64,000 nt of DNA from Candidatus Nanopelagicales bacterium (GTDB lineage: Bacteria > Actinomycetota > Actinomycetes > S36-B12 > UBA5976). Location of the stretch: positions 1-64,000 of the forward strand of contig JAGYJD010000003.1 in the NCBI GenBank assembly GCA_018402365.1, read 5' to 3'. Shown piece by piece: positions 1-11,416 of this stretch (position 1 is the first letter of the stretch; every line of letters begins with the position of its first letter). A model generated the notes under the pieces. It was not told the DNA's origin, did not search any database, and was given only the letters and a program-made list of their open reading frames with translations. The translations under genes and the position numbers were made by a program.

Positions 1-78
1 GACTGGGTTGATAGGCCGGATGTGGAAGTGCAGCAATGCATGTAGCTGACCGGTACTAATAGGTCGAGGGCTTGTTTA
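1..78 (+). rRNA. 23S ribosomal RNA, 3' end (partial)
   Basis: Terminal 23S sequence 'gtagctgaccggtactaataggtcgagggcttg', followed by a 5S gene; exact 3' end approximate. Confidence 0.9.
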
Positions 79-153
79 CATCTTTTCTAACCTTGCTTAA
101 CTCGCGTCCTCTATGTGGTTTTTGAGTTATGCATTGGCATAAAACTCAATAGA

Positions 154-272
154 GTTACGGTGATCATGGCGAGAGGGAAACGCCCGGCTCCATTCCGAAC
201 CCGGAAGCTAAGCCTCTCAGCGTCGATGGTACTGCCCGGGAGACCTGGTGGGAGAGTAGAACATCGCCGGAC
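154..272 (+). rRNA. 5S ribosomal RNA
   Basis: 'gttacggtgatcatggcgagagggaaacgcccggctccattccgaacccggaagctaagcctc...gggagagtagaacatcgccggac' typical actinobacterial 5S. Confidence 0.93.
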
Positions 273-276
273 ATTT

Positions 277-307
277 AAAAAGCCCATTCGTAAGAGTGGG
301 CTTTTTT
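277..307 (+). terminator. Rho-independent terminator of rRNA operon
   Basis: Hairpin aaaaagcccatt-cgtaag-agtgggctttttt immediately after 5S. Confidence 0.85.
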
Positions 308-329
308 AAGTTTAAGGGAGAATTGCATC

Positions 330-998
330 ATGGAAGAACCAGAAGTTTCGTTAGAAATTACCGGTAAAGAATTGCCTGGCGAAATTAAGTCAGAGTTAAG
401 AACTTTGCCAGAGGGTCTTGCCACCTTTGTCTCAAAGCACTTAGTCGCGGCCTCACAGGCTTTAGATGAAGATCCGCAATTGGCATATCGCCATGCCCAA
501 GCTGCGAAAACGGGATCTGCCACCCGAGTGGCGGCGGTTCGCGAGGTGGTGGGTGTTACTGCTTATGCGGTGGGCGAATATGCGGTGGCGCTAAGTGAAT
601 TGCAAGCGGCCAAAAGGATCAGCGGACAAGTTGATTTGCTTCCTATGATGGCAGACTGTTATCGCGCTTTAGGTAAACCAGATAAAGCAGTTGAGATATT
701 GCAAAGCAAAGAAGCAAGCAAACTTTTAGTGGATGAATATTCAGAGTTAGTTTTAGTAGCAGCGGGAGCCCGTAAAGATCAAGGAAACTTGTCAGCGGCT
801 ATGGCCTTGGTGAAAAATAATGTAATGATCAAGGGCAAACCAGAATTTAGCGCTTTGCGACTACGGTTTTTTTATGCGGAAACCGCTTTAGCGGCAGGCG
901 ACAAGGACACGGCTAGAGAATGGTTCAAGAAATGTTTAGATCTAGACCCAGCTGACGAATTAGAAGTGAAAGAAATATTGCAAGGAATAGAAAATTGA
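330..998 (+). CDS. TPR-like conserved hypothetical protein
   Basis: Alpha-helical repeat-like protein; positional equivalent of the TPR gene upstream of the HAD hydrolase/tlyA in actinobacteria. Confidence 0.6.
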   Translation: MEEPEVSLEITGKELPGEIKSELRTLPEGLATFVSKHLVAASQALDEDPQLAYRHAQAAKTGSATRVAAVREVVGVTAYAVGEYAVALSELQAAKRISGQVDLLPMMADCYRALGKPDKAVEILQSKEASKLLVDEYSELVLVAAGARKDQGNLSAAMALVKNNVMIKGKPEFSALRLRFFYAETALAAGDKDTAREWFKKCLDLDPADELEVKEILQGIEN

Positions 999-1789
999 TT
1001 AATTTAGGTTTATACGACAGTATCTTTTTTGATTTAGATGGTGTGGTCTATTTGGAAGATGACTTAATACCTGGCATAGATAAAACGATCTCAGAAATAC
1101 GCAAAACGCATAAGGTTGGATTTATAACCAATAATGCGTCTAAAACTTGTGCAGAATTCGCTGAAAAACTCACTCAATTAAATATCGCAACCTCTGAAGC
1201 CGAAGTAATTAGCACCCCTGGGGTATTGGTTGAATCCATTTCTACCCAATTACCTAAGGCGAGACGTGTCCTGGCAATTTCTTCTAGTGCTGTTAAGGAT
1301 TTGCTATTAAGCGCGGGATACAAAATAGTAACCAATTATCACGAGAAACCTGATTTGGTGGTGAATGGCTTATGCAAAAACTTAACTTGGGATGACTTAG
1401 CGCAAGCCAGCTACTCGATTGCAAATGGAGTTCCTTGGTGGGCTACAAACTTGGATCCAGTTCTTCCGACAATTCAGGGAGTCGCACCCGGAAACGGGGC
1501 AATTGTTGCGCTATTAAACGTGGTAACCGGAAAAATGCCGCTTGATTTTGGTAAACCAAATAGATTAATTTTTGACCATGCCGTAGAGAGATTTAAGGTA
1601 CAAAAGCCACTTTTCGTGGGGGATAGTTTGGGCACTGATATTTTGGGGGCACAAAATGCCGGCATGGATTCTGTCTTGGTGCTGAGTGGAAATACTTCAA
1701 GGGAAATTTGGGAAAACGCTAAGCACGATTATTCCCCTATTGCGGTTATTGAAGATGCCAATGGACTCATCGATTCGCACAAAATCTAA
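995..1789 (+). CDS. HAD-IIA family hydrolase (NagD-like phosphatase)
   Basis: DSIFFDLDGVVYLEDDLIPG, FITNNASKT, FGKPNRLIF, FVGDSLGTDILGAQNAGMDSVLVLSG motifs; TTG start. Confidence 0.88.
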   Translation: MINLGLYDSIFFDLDGVVYLEDDLIPGIDKTISEIRKTHKVGFITNNASKTCAEFAEKLTQLNIATSEAEVISTPGVLVESISTQLPKARRVLAISSSAVKDLLLSAGYKIVTNYHEKPDLVVNGLCKNLTWDDLAQASYSIANGVPWWATNLDPVLPTIQGVAPGNGAIVALLNVVTGKMPLDFGKPNRLIFDHAVERFKVQKPLFVGDSLGTDILGAQNAGMDSVLVLSGNTSREIWENAKHDYSPIAVIEDANGLIDSHKI

Positions 1790-1808
1790 CTTCAATTACT
1801 ATTTAGGT

Positions 1809-2093
1809 ATGGACGAGAAAATGAGACCAGAAGACAAAATCGCAGATGGCCTAGTTGCTTTGGGTCAAGTAGCAATGGGGCTAAACGAATACCTGACCGA
1901 AAAGGTTAACCAAAAGATGAAGCCCTGCGCTTGTAAAAAGCAGACGAGTGATACCGACCTAAAACAACTTATCCAAGATGAAATTAGGGCGTACCTGGGT
2001 AAGCATAATTTTGTTACTGAAGAAGAATTGGCGGCATTGCGCAAAGTGGTAAATCAACTAAAAGGTGCCAAAAAAACCAAACCCAAAGGGTAG
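1809..2093 (+). CDS. Hypothetical protein with CACKK motif and charged/helical C-terminus
   Basis: ORF MDEKMRPEDKIADGLVALGQ...; start moved from 1686 to ATG at 1809 to avoid overlap with the upstream gene. Confidence 0.5.
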   Translation: MDEKMRPEDKIADGLVALGQVAMGLNEYLTEKVNQKMKPCACKKQTSDTDLKQLIQDEIRAYLGKHNFVTEEELAALRKVVNQLKGAKKTKPKG

Positions 2094-2103
2094 GCTGTAA
2101 AGA

Positions 2104-2286
2104 ATGAATCAACAACTAAATCTTGGCACGCCCTTGGCGGTAACTCAAACCAATGATTCTCGGGTGGATGCTGCCACCAGTCGCCTTAATGAACTCGCTG
2201 ATCTTCCTGTTAGTGAGCATTCACTCATCTTTGAAGATGTTCATAGACGATTACAAGAGGCTTTGAGTGTTTCTCAAAATCCATGA
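2104..2286 (+). CDS. Small conserved hypothetical protein upstream of tlyA
   Basis: 60 aa ORF with VDAATSRLNELADLPVSEHSLIFEDVHRRLQEAL, similar in style to the small ORF commonly preceding tlyA in actinobacteria. Confidence 0.6.
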   Translation: MNQQLNLGTPLAVTQTNDSRVDAATSRLNELADLPVSEHSLIFEDVHRRLQEALSVSQNP

Positions 2287-3071
2287 AACGCCGGATTGAT
2301 GCTGCTTTAGTGCATCGTGGATTAGTTAAGTCTCGAACGTTAGCTCAAGAATTAATTTCTCAAGGGAATATATTTGTTAACGGTATAAAAGTTGAAAAAT
2401 CTAGTAACCAAGTTTCTGACGAAGTCAAAATAGAAGTGGTTCAAACTCAAAATCTTGATGTGGGTCGTGGAGCCAGCAAATTGAGAAATGCTCTGCAAGA
2501 ATTTAAAGACGTTGTTATCAAAAATAAAGTTTGCTTAGATGTAGGAGCGTCAACTGGTGGATTTACTCAAGTACTGCTAGAAAATGAGGCCAAATGTGTG
2601 TATGCACTAGACGTCGGTTATGGGCAAATAGATTGGTCAATTCGTAGCAACCCGAAGGTGCAGGTGATTGAAAGGTTTAACGCCAGAAATCTAACAGCTT
2701 CGGATTTGCCCGAAAAGATGGACATTATTGTGGCCGATTTATCATTTATCTCACTCACTAAGGTGATAGCGAATTTAATCGAAGTATCAACCGAGCAAAC
2801 CGAATATTTATTAATGGTAAAACCCCAATTTGAGCTAGAAAAGAATCAAATTGCCGAGGGTGGGGTGGTGAGGGATTTACATCTGAGAACAATGGCGGTG
2901 TGGAAAATTGTCACTTTCGCACGCAATTTAGGGTTAAATTGTCAGGCTGTCGCATTCAGTGGCTTAGCAGGCCCGAGTGGAAACAAGGAATTTTTCATTA
3001 GACTAAGCAAATCGTCGGGTGAGTTATCGCAAGCCCAGATTAGTCAAGTTATCGAGAGGGCGGGTTTATGA
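2283..3071 (+). CDS. tlyA: TlyA family rRNA (cytidine-2'-O)-methyltransferase
   Basis: S4 domain RRIDAALVHRGLVKSRTLAQELI + CLDVGASTGGFTQVLL + VADLSFISL. Confidence 0.93.
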   Translation: MKRRIDAALVHRGLVKSRTLAQELISQGNIFVNGIKVEKSSNQVSDEVKIEVVQTQNLDVGRGASKLRNALQEFKDVVIKNKVCLDVGASTGGFTQVLLENEAKCVYALDVGYGQIDWSIRSNPKVQVIERFNARNLTASDLPEKMDIIVADLSFISLTKVIANLIEVSTEQTEYLLMVKPQFELEKNQIAEGGVVRDLHLRTMAVWKIVTFARNLGLNCQAVAFSGLAGPSGNKEFFIRLSKSSGELSQAQISQVIERAGL

Positions 3072-3958
3072 GTCAAGGCAAAATCTTGATGGTTACCCAT
3101 GACTCTAGTGATCACGCAATAGAAGTAGCCAGTGAATTAATTGACGCCTGGAGCGCAAATGGTTGGCAGATTTATGCAGTTTCAGAGGATGCTAAAAGAA
3201 TTCAAACAAAGAATGCAAATGTTGAAGTAATCCAATCTAGTCAACTCGACACGATTGACTTGACGGTTGTTACCGGTGGGGATGGAACGATTTTAAGAGC
3301 GGCAGAAACCGTGAGAATCTCGCCCAGTCCAATATTGGGAATTAACCTAGGACATGTGGGATTTTTGGCAGAAGCTGAGCTAAGTGACCTAGCCCAAGTC
3401 GTCAAAAGTGTTAACGAAAAAAAATGGAAAGTTGAAAAGCGGCTTAGCTTAAAAGCTCGAGTGAAACTTTCAGAAGAAGTTATCTTTGAAACATTTGCAT
3501 TAAATGATGTCGCGATTGAAAAAACTGTCCGGGGACACATGTTTGATTTATTACTCACGATCGACGGCTTGCCAGTTTCCGAGTTTGGAGCGGACGGCAT
3601 AGTTTGTGCAACCCCAACCGGTTCGACCGCATACGCTTTCAGTGCTGGTGGCCCGGTGGTTTGGCCTGAAGTAGAAGCTTTATTAGTGGTTCCAATTAGT
3701 GCTCACGCGCTTTTTGCGAAACCCCTAGTGGTTTCACCTAAAAGTCAGATAACGATCGAAATTCCTAAAACCTCAACAGCTGGCATGTTAGTAGCCGACG
3801 GTAGAAGAGAATTCGCGTTACCTGTTGGCAGTTGCGTTGAAATCACTAGATCTGAGACAGATGTCCCCATTGCCAGGTTAAATGATGCCAGTTTCACCAA
3901 TCGCTTGGTGGCTAAATTTCAGTTACCAGTTTCTGGCTGGCGTGGCCAAAAAAACTAA
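3068..3958 (+). CDS. nadK: NAD kinase
   Basis: TGGDGTILRAA, NLGHVGFLAE, GADGIVCATPTGSTAYAFSAGGPVVWP motifs. Confidence 0.95.
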   Translation: MSQGKILMVTHDSSDHAIEVASELIDAWSANGWQIYAVSEDAKRIQTKNANVEVIQSSQLDTIDLTVVTGGDGTILRAAETVRISPSPILGINLGHVGFLAEAELSDLAQVVKSVNEKKWKVEKRLSLKARVKLSEEVIFETFALNDVAIEKTVRGHMFDLLLTIDGLPVSEFGADGIVCATPTGSTAYAFSAGGPVVWPEVEALLVVPISAHALFAKPLVVSPKSQITIEIPKTSTAGMLVADGRREFALPVGSCVEITRSETDVPIARLNDASFTNRLVAKFQLPVSGWRGQKN

Positions 3959-5632
3959 ATGATTACCTTTCTCAAAATTAAAAATTTGGGCCTCATTAAA
4001 GATGTGGAACTTGATTTAAAGCAAGAACTAATTGCCTTGACAGGCGAGACTGGTGCCGGAAAAACCATGGTGCTATCGGCAATAGACGCCTTACTCGGCA
4101 AAAAAATTGCTACAAATTTGTTAGCGCAGGCCGAAAATACCAGCGTGGAGGCTGAATTTGAAATAGTTGATGAGGACTTTCTAAATAGATTAAAAGCAGA
4201 GGAATTTCTGATCGAAGATAATCGCCTTATAGTTTCTCGAATATTTTCAAAAGATGGAAAATCTAAATCATTTTTGGGGGGAAGGGCGGTGCCAGCGACC
4301 TTACTGGGGGAATATCTCTCAGAATTAATTTTTGTTCATGGCCAAAAAGATCAAGCCAAATTAACTAAAAGTGGCTTTGCCCTAAACGCAGTTGATCAAT
4401 ACGCCGATCACAATCACCGTGATATTTTAAAAGCGCATCAAGAAATGTTTTTAGAACTAAAACAAATGCGGTTAGCGTTGGCCCAGTTTGATGAAGAAAT
4501 TGCCGTTAAAGAGCATGAACGCTTACGACTTGAGCAAATGATTCAAGATATTCAGGATGTCAATCCAGCAGATAATGAAGATGCTGAGTTGACAAACAAA
4601 ATAAACAATCTTCAAAATACAGAGAAAATTAAAATAGCTCTTTCAATCGTCGGGGAATTGGCTGAGAGCACCAATCTAGACACAATCGAAAAAGCCAGCA
4701 AATTAGTGGCGAGCCTGGCTTCTGGAGACACTAGGTTTCAAGAGATACAGACGAAATTAAATATGGTGATAGAAGAACTTGTCAGTACGTCATCGTGGGC
4801 AAATGCCTTAAGTTTAGAAATGTCAGGGCAAGAGATGAGTTTAGATGAACTGGAAGATCGACGTTTTAAAATAAATCGTTTATGTAAATTATACGGACCT
4901 TCTTTGGAGCAAGTAATAAATAATTTCAACCAGGCCGAATTGACGCTTGCTCAATTGGCCGATCCTGGCAGCTATAGAGCACAACTTATCGAAAAAATAA
5001 CTGCTCAAGAAATTCGCATTTCTGACTTTGCGCAAAAATTATCCAAGAATCGAGAAAAGGTAGCCAAGCAGCTAGGCGACTTAGTTACAAAAGAACTTAA
5101 GGACTTGATGCTCTCTGAAGCTGAATTTGTTGTCGCTGTTGAAAAAGTAGAATTGCTAAGTAGTCACCATGGTCAAAATGGCATAGACAAAGTGGAATTT
5201 ATTTTCAGATCAAACAAAAATCTGAGTTTTGGTAATTTAGCAAAAATAGCCAGCGGCGGTGAGCTGTCAAGATTGATGCTGGCGCTTGAAGTAGTGATGG
5301 CGCAAGTGGGTCACCAAGCCACGATGATTTTTGATGAAGTTGATGCAGGGGTTGGAGGCAAAGCCGCTATTGAAATTGGCAAAAGACTCAAACGCTTAGC
5401 CAAAGCGTCGCAGGTTGTTTTGGTCACGCATCTTCCACAAATTGCAGCCTTTTCTCAGACCCACTTAGTTGTCGAAAAATCGCAAGATCCCAACGAAATC
5501 TCTACCAGCGTTAAAAGAGTGCAAGGAGAGACGCAGAAAATGGAGATTTCTCGAATGTTGGCCGGTCTAGCAGGGAGTGAAAGTGCCCTTCAACACGCTG
5601 AGGAACTCTTGAAACTGGCTCAATCGGCTTAG
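3959..5632 (+). CDS. recN: DNA repair protein RecN
   Basis: GETGAGKTMVLSAI Walker A, FVHGQKDQ, SGGELSRLMLALEVV, FDEVDAGVGGKAA. Confidence 0.95.
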   Translation: MITFLKIKNLGLIKDVELDLKQELIALTGETGAGKTMVLSAIDALLGKKIATNLLAQAENTSVEAEFEIVDEDFLNRLKAEEFLIEDNRLIVSRIFSKDGKSKSFLGGRAVPATLLGEYLSELIFVHGQKDQAKLTKSGFALNAVDQYADHNHRDILKAHQEMFLELKQMRLALAQFDEEIAVKEHERLRLEQMIQDIQDVNPADNEDAELTNKINNLQNTEKIKIALSIVGELAESTNLDTIEKASKLVASLASGDTRFQEIQTKLNMVIEELVSTSSWANALSLEMSGQEMSLDELEDRRFKINRLCKLYGPSLEQVINNFNQAELTLAQLADPGSYRAQLIEKITAQEIRISDFAQKLSKNREKVAKQLGDLVTKELKDLMLSEAEFVVAVEKVELLSSHHGQNGIDKVEFIFRSNKNLSFGNLAKIASGGELSRLMLALEVVMAQVGHQATMIFDEVDAGVGGKAAIEIGKRLKRLAKASQVVLVTHLPQIAAFSQTHLVVEKSQDPNEISTSVKRVQGETQKMEISRMLAGLAGSESALQHAEELLKLAQSA

Positions 5633-5645
5633 CGGTACGCTGTAA

Positions 5646-7317
<1,672 letters not shown>

Positions 7318-7386
7318 AAGTTGTATTGTTAGCCAATAGCGAAGAGGTCGAGATGAGAATCGGGACTTTGATAGGTGTTAAAAAAT

Positions 7387-8259
7387 ATGGACCATCTTGA
7401 GCTTTTTTTATCTCATATTTCAATTGAAAAAGGCTTAGCTAAAAATACCCTATCCGCTTATCGTCGTGACTTAGAACGTTTTCTCTCCTACACCAGCGAA
7501 AATTCACTAGCCCAAGATGAAGCGACAATACGGGAATATCTCAAATCGTTAAATATGGCATCAGCTTCGCGCGATAGACATCTGTCAAGTCTCAAGTCAT
7601 ACTTCAAGTTTTTGATTTATGAAAGTTTAATTGACAATGATCCCACCAGTAATATTCATACAAATAACAAAATTGCCAGACTACCTAAGGCTCTCACGGG
7701 TGAAGAGATGACTGCTCTTATTGATTCCACCTCTAGCCAAACAGAAGCCGGTATCAGAAATCGTACAATTTTAGAGCTTTTATATGGCACTGGAATGAGG
7801 ATTAGTGAGGCGACTTCGCTTGACACAGAGGATATCGATTTAACTGAAGGATGGATCAAGATACGTTTTGCGAAAGGAGCGAAACAACGATTAGTCCCAA
7901 TCGGTAGCAAATTAGCACAATCACTGTCTGCTTATTTGGTGAGAGTTCGCCCCGCACTCTTAAAAAATGAACAAAGGCAAAGTGCCTTGTTACTTTCGCT
8001 GCGTGGTTCTCGCCTCAGTAGACAAGCTATCTGGTTAATAGTGAAAGAGTTATCGAAACAATCTGGTTTGCAAATTCAGATCAGCCCTCATTCGCTACGA
8101 CACACTTTCGCAACTCATTTGCTAGCGGGTGGGGCTGATATCCGGGTGGTACAGGAGTTACTGGGGCATAGTGTTGTGACTACAACACAGATATATACCA
8201 AAATAAATATCGACCAAGTACGCGACGCTTTTGTCTCGGCTCATCCACGCGCAGGTTGA
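7387..8259 (+). CDS. xerD: Tyrosine recombinase XerC/XerD family
   Basis: LLYGTGMRISEATSL, HSLRHTFATHLLAGGADIRVVQELLGHSVVTTTQIYTKI; R-H-R-H-Y catalytic set. Confidence 0.9.
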   Translation: MDHLELFLSHISIEKGLAKNTLSAYRRDLERFLSYTSENSLAQDEATIREYLKSLNMASASRDRHLSSLKSYFKFLIYESLIDNDPTSNIHTNNKIARLPKALTGEEMTALIDSTSSQTEAGIRNRTILELLYGTGMRISEATSLDTEDIDLTEGWIKIRFAKGAKQRLVPIGSKLAQSLSAYLVRVRPALLKNEQRQSALLLSLRGSRLSRQAIWLIVKELSKQSGLQIQISPHSLRHTFATHLLAGGADIRVVQELLGHSVVTTTQIYTKINIDQVRDAFVSAHPRAG

Positions 8260-8338
8260 TCCAAAGAATCTTTCACCCTCAATGACAGACTAAGGTAAGC
8301 GATAACCCAACCGGGGTGGTTGCGTAGGAGGCTGAAAG

Positions 8339-9222
8339 ATGGCGCAGGGGACAGTCAAAGATGACGGCTCCAGAATTCCCAAAGGTTTAAAAACAGCCAA
8401 TCAATTTGCGATACCAGAACCTCTTAGTAGCCATGGCCCCGCGAAGGTAATTTCGGTAGTGAATCAAAAAGGTGGGGTTGGAAAAACCACTAGCACCATA
8501 AATATAGGTGCGGCACTTGCCCAATATGGGCGAAAAGTTCTTTTAGTGGATTTCGATCCGCAAGGTGCGCTTTCTGTTGGTTTGGGTATCAGCGTTTATC
8601 AGCTTGAAAAAACTTTATTTCACGTATTAGGAAGCGATCGCATTGCGGCGAAAGATGTCTTAGTTTCTACCACTGTAAAAAATCTTGATTTATTACCTAG
8701 CAATATTGAACTCTCTGCAGTTGAAATGCAATTAGTTAGTGAAGTGGGTAGAGAGCAGGCTCTGCAAATAGCTTTGCAGCCTTTGATGAATGATTATGAC
8801 TACATTATTATCGATTGCCAACCATCTTTAGGCCTATTAACGGTCAATGCCTTAGCTGCTTCTGATGGTTGTGTGGTGCCACTAGAAACAGAGTATTTCG
8901 CCCTTAGAGGATTAGCACTATTAACACAGACCGTTGACAAGATTAAATCACGAATAAATCCGCGATTAGAAATAATTGGTATCTTGCCCACTATGTATGA
9001 TCCGAGAACAGTTCATGGTCGTGGTACTAGAGCGAGTAGAAGAAGCATTTGGGGATAAAGTATTTGAAACTGTAATTATGCGCACCGTCATTCAAAACCA
9101 CTTAAACAGGGTCACCTATAACTGAATATGCCCAAGAATCTCCCGCTGCTCGGGCTTATCTTCAGTTAGCGCGAAGACGATTGCTAAATTCTAATGAATC
9201 AACCTGTAATGGTTCTGGATGA
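8339..9222 (+). pseudogene. parA: ParA/Soj family ATPase, C-terminus frameshifted (ORF stops at 9058)
   Basis: SVVNQKGGVGKTTSTINIGAALA, DFDPQGALSVGLG, IIDCQPSLGLLTVNAL; C-terminal codons continue in other frames (VLERVEEAFGDKVFETV; GSPITEYAQESPAARAYLQLARRRLL). Confidence 0.85.
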
Positions 9223-10021
9223 GAATCCCGATCAGAAACCAATATTTCAAGTTAAGTTAGATGAATTTGAAGGACCTTTCGATCTCTTACTTTCTTTAAT
9301 TGCAAAGCATGAACTTGAAGTTACCGTCTTGGCACTTCATGTAGTGACTGATGATTTTTTAACTTTCATCAGATCGCAAGGTAATGAATGGGATTTAGAA
9401 ACTACTACAGAATTCTTGGTGGTGGCAGCAACACTTCTGGATCTAAAGGCTGCGAGGCTTCTACCAAGTGGCGAAGTTGAAGACGAAGAAGACATTGCAA
9501 GACTTGAGGCAAGGGATTTACTTTTTGCCCGACTGCTGCAGTACAAAGCCTTCAAAGATGTTTCCGGTTGGTTTAGACAAGAGATTGAACTTAATCAGCG
9601 AAGAATGCCGCGTCTTGTTAGCTTGGAACCCGCTTTTGCTGATCTCTTACCTGAGGTTTTAATTGGTTTAGGACCCAATGAATTTGCCCGACTAGCAAAA
9701 AAAGTTTTCGAACCAAAAATTGAGCCGGAATTCACGCTCACCCATCTTCATGCTCCTTTGGTTAGTGTGTCTGAACAATCGGGTTTGATTGTTGAACGTT
9801 TAAGACAGCAAGGCACTTTGACGTTTCGGGCACTAGTTGCGGGTGCCAGCATTGGCGAAGTAGTTGCGCGTTTTTTAGCCATTCTGGATTTATTTAAACA
9901 AGCACTGGTTACTTTTGAGCAGGCAGCACCCTTGGCTGATCTATTTGTGCGTTGGACTGGAACTTCAGAGGGAGCAGTAATTGCCGGAGCAGAATTCGAT
10001 CAAGAGGAAGAAAATGAGTGA
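9194..10021 (+). CDS. scpA: Segregation and condensation protein A
   Basis: FQVKLDEFEGPFDLLLSLIAKHELEVTVLAL; followed by scpB. Confidence 0.92.
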   Translation: MNQPVMVLDENPDQKPIFQVKLDEFEGPFDLLLSLIAKHELEVTVLALHVVTDDFLTFIRSQGNEWDLETTTEFLVVAATLLDLKAARLLPSGEVEDEEDIARLEARDLLFARLLQYKAFKDVSGWFRQEIELNQRRMPRLVSLEPAFADLLPEVLIGLGPNEFARLAKKVFEPKIEPEFTLTHLHAPLVSVSEQSGLIVERLRQQGTLTFRALVAGASIGEVVARFLAILDLFKQALVTFEQAAPLADLFVRWTGTSEGAVIAGAEFDQEEENE

Positions 10022-10658
10022 TATTGAAACAGGTGAAATGATCGAAAACGAAGTCATCGAGGTTTCAATGACTGAGAATGAACCCGAGCCGAGTCAGGAT
10101 TTTTCAGCACCTTCTCTTCGATCGGCGTTAGAGGCAATTTTAATGGTGATTGATGAACCTGCCAGCATAGAAATTTTGGCACAAATTGTGAATACACCAA
10201 TTGCGGAAGTAGAAATCGAATTAGCAAATTTAGCTTTTGAATTAGAAGAAAAACAAAGCGGTTTCTTACTAAAGCAAGTGGCTGGAGGTTGGAGATTTTA
10301 TACCAACGAAGAATGTTGGCCGGTTGTTGAAAAATTTGTTAAAGAAGGACAGCCCGCTAAATTGACTCAAGCTTCACTCGAGACCTTAGCTGTGGTGGCC
10401 TACAAACAGCCAGTCTCGAAGGGTCGAATTTCGGCGATCCGGGGGGTAAATGTAGATAGCGTTATTAGAACTTTGCTGAATCGTGGATTAATTGAAGAAG
10501 CCGGTATAGAGCATGAATCACAGAGTATTTTATATAAAACCACAAATTATTTTTTGGAACGTTTAGGCATTAATGAGTTATCACAACTACCGCCTGTAGC
10601 GGACTATCTTCCTGATATGAGTGCCTTGGACTCGTTAATTGAAGATTCGGATCGTTAA
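10014..10658 (+). CDS. scpB: Segregation and condensation protein B
   Basis: LRSALEAILMVIDEPAS, LTQASLETLAVVAYKQPVSKGRISAIRGVNVDSVIRTLLNRGLIEE. Confidence 0.93.
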   Translation: MSDIETGEMIENEVIEVSMTENEPEPSQDFSAPSLRSALEAILMVIDEPASIEILAQIVNTPIAEVEIELANLAFELEEKQSGFLLKQVAGGWRFYTNEECWPVVEKFVKEGQPAKLTQASLETLAVVAYKQPVSKGRISAIRGVNVDSVIRTLLNRGLIEEAGIEHESQSILYKTTNYFLERLGINELSQLPPVADYLPDMSALDSLIEDSDR

Positions 10659-11416
10659 ATGCAAAATACAGAAGGAGTTCGTCTTCAAAAAGTTTTGGCA
10701 CAAGCTGGTTTAGGTTCAAGAAGATCCTGCGAAGAATTGATTGAGCAGGGTCGAGTGCGGGTTAATGGAGTGCAGGTGGAATCCCAAGGAAGACGGGTCG
10801 ATCCAGAAAAGGATTTAATAGAAGTTGATGGTGAAGATAACAAAAGGTTTTTCTGTGGTGGTTCTGATGATGAACAAGCCAACTGGAGTAGTCACCACCA
10901 TGAAAAAGACGGATGATCGGGTAACCGTTGGTGAATTTGTAGAAGGTCGAAAAGAGCGATTATTTCACATCGGTAGATTAGATCAAGACACTGAAGGCTT
11001 GTTGTTATTAACAAACGACTGATGGCGCCCTAGGCCACGGCTTAACTCATCCGTCAATTGGTGTAGCAAAGGTTTATTTAGCTCGGAGTAGGGGCCAAAT
11101 TAAACCACAACAACTGAGTCAACTCACTCAAGGATTTGAGCTGTCTGATGGTTTTGCTCGTGCTAGTAGTGCCAAATTAATCGCTGCCACCGCCGGGGAT
11201 TGCTTAGTGGAGATCACAATCCATGAGGGTAGAAATCGCATTGTTAGACGAATGATTGAAGAATTATCTATGGAACTGTTGCAACTAGTACGTACTCAAT
11301 TTGGACCAATTAAACTTGGTGAAATGAAGCCTGGAAAATCAAGATTGCTAAGTGAAGTCGAAGTTAAAAGTCTATATTCTGCAATTGAAAAATCTAAGAC
11401 TCGGAATGTCTCATGA
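10659..11416 (+). pseudogene. rluB: RsuA/RluB family pseudouridine synthase, split by at least two frameshifts
   Basis: [30 protein letters not shown] | [11 protein letters not shown]...FHIGRLDQDTEGLLLLTND | GHGLTHPS...VEITIHEGRNRIVRRM in three frames. Confidence 0.87.

Noticed and set aside
275-523. Minus-strand ORF over the 5S terminator and TPR gene
   Set aside because: Shadow ORF antisense to a better-supported gene; no family features.
3241-3600. Antisense ORF within nadK (and similar shadows at 6603-6995, 11758-12234, 12962-13351, 21177-21494, 23111-23464, 38739-39068, 56639-57103)
   Set aside because: All lie opposite well-supported conserved coding sequences and show low-complexity Ser/Thr/Pro-rich shadow composition.
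7387-8259. XerD-like recombinase as an integrase marking a mobile element
   Set aside because: Sits in conserved pyrG-xerD-parA-scpAB synteny; no att-like repeats, no phage or transposase genes nearby.
8339-9222. Programmed ribosomal frameshifting in parA (and similarly in rluB, lnt, ABC genes)
   Set aside because: No consistent slippery heptamer plus downstream structure; shifts occur at many unrelated positions and often need several corrections, which fits sequence error better.
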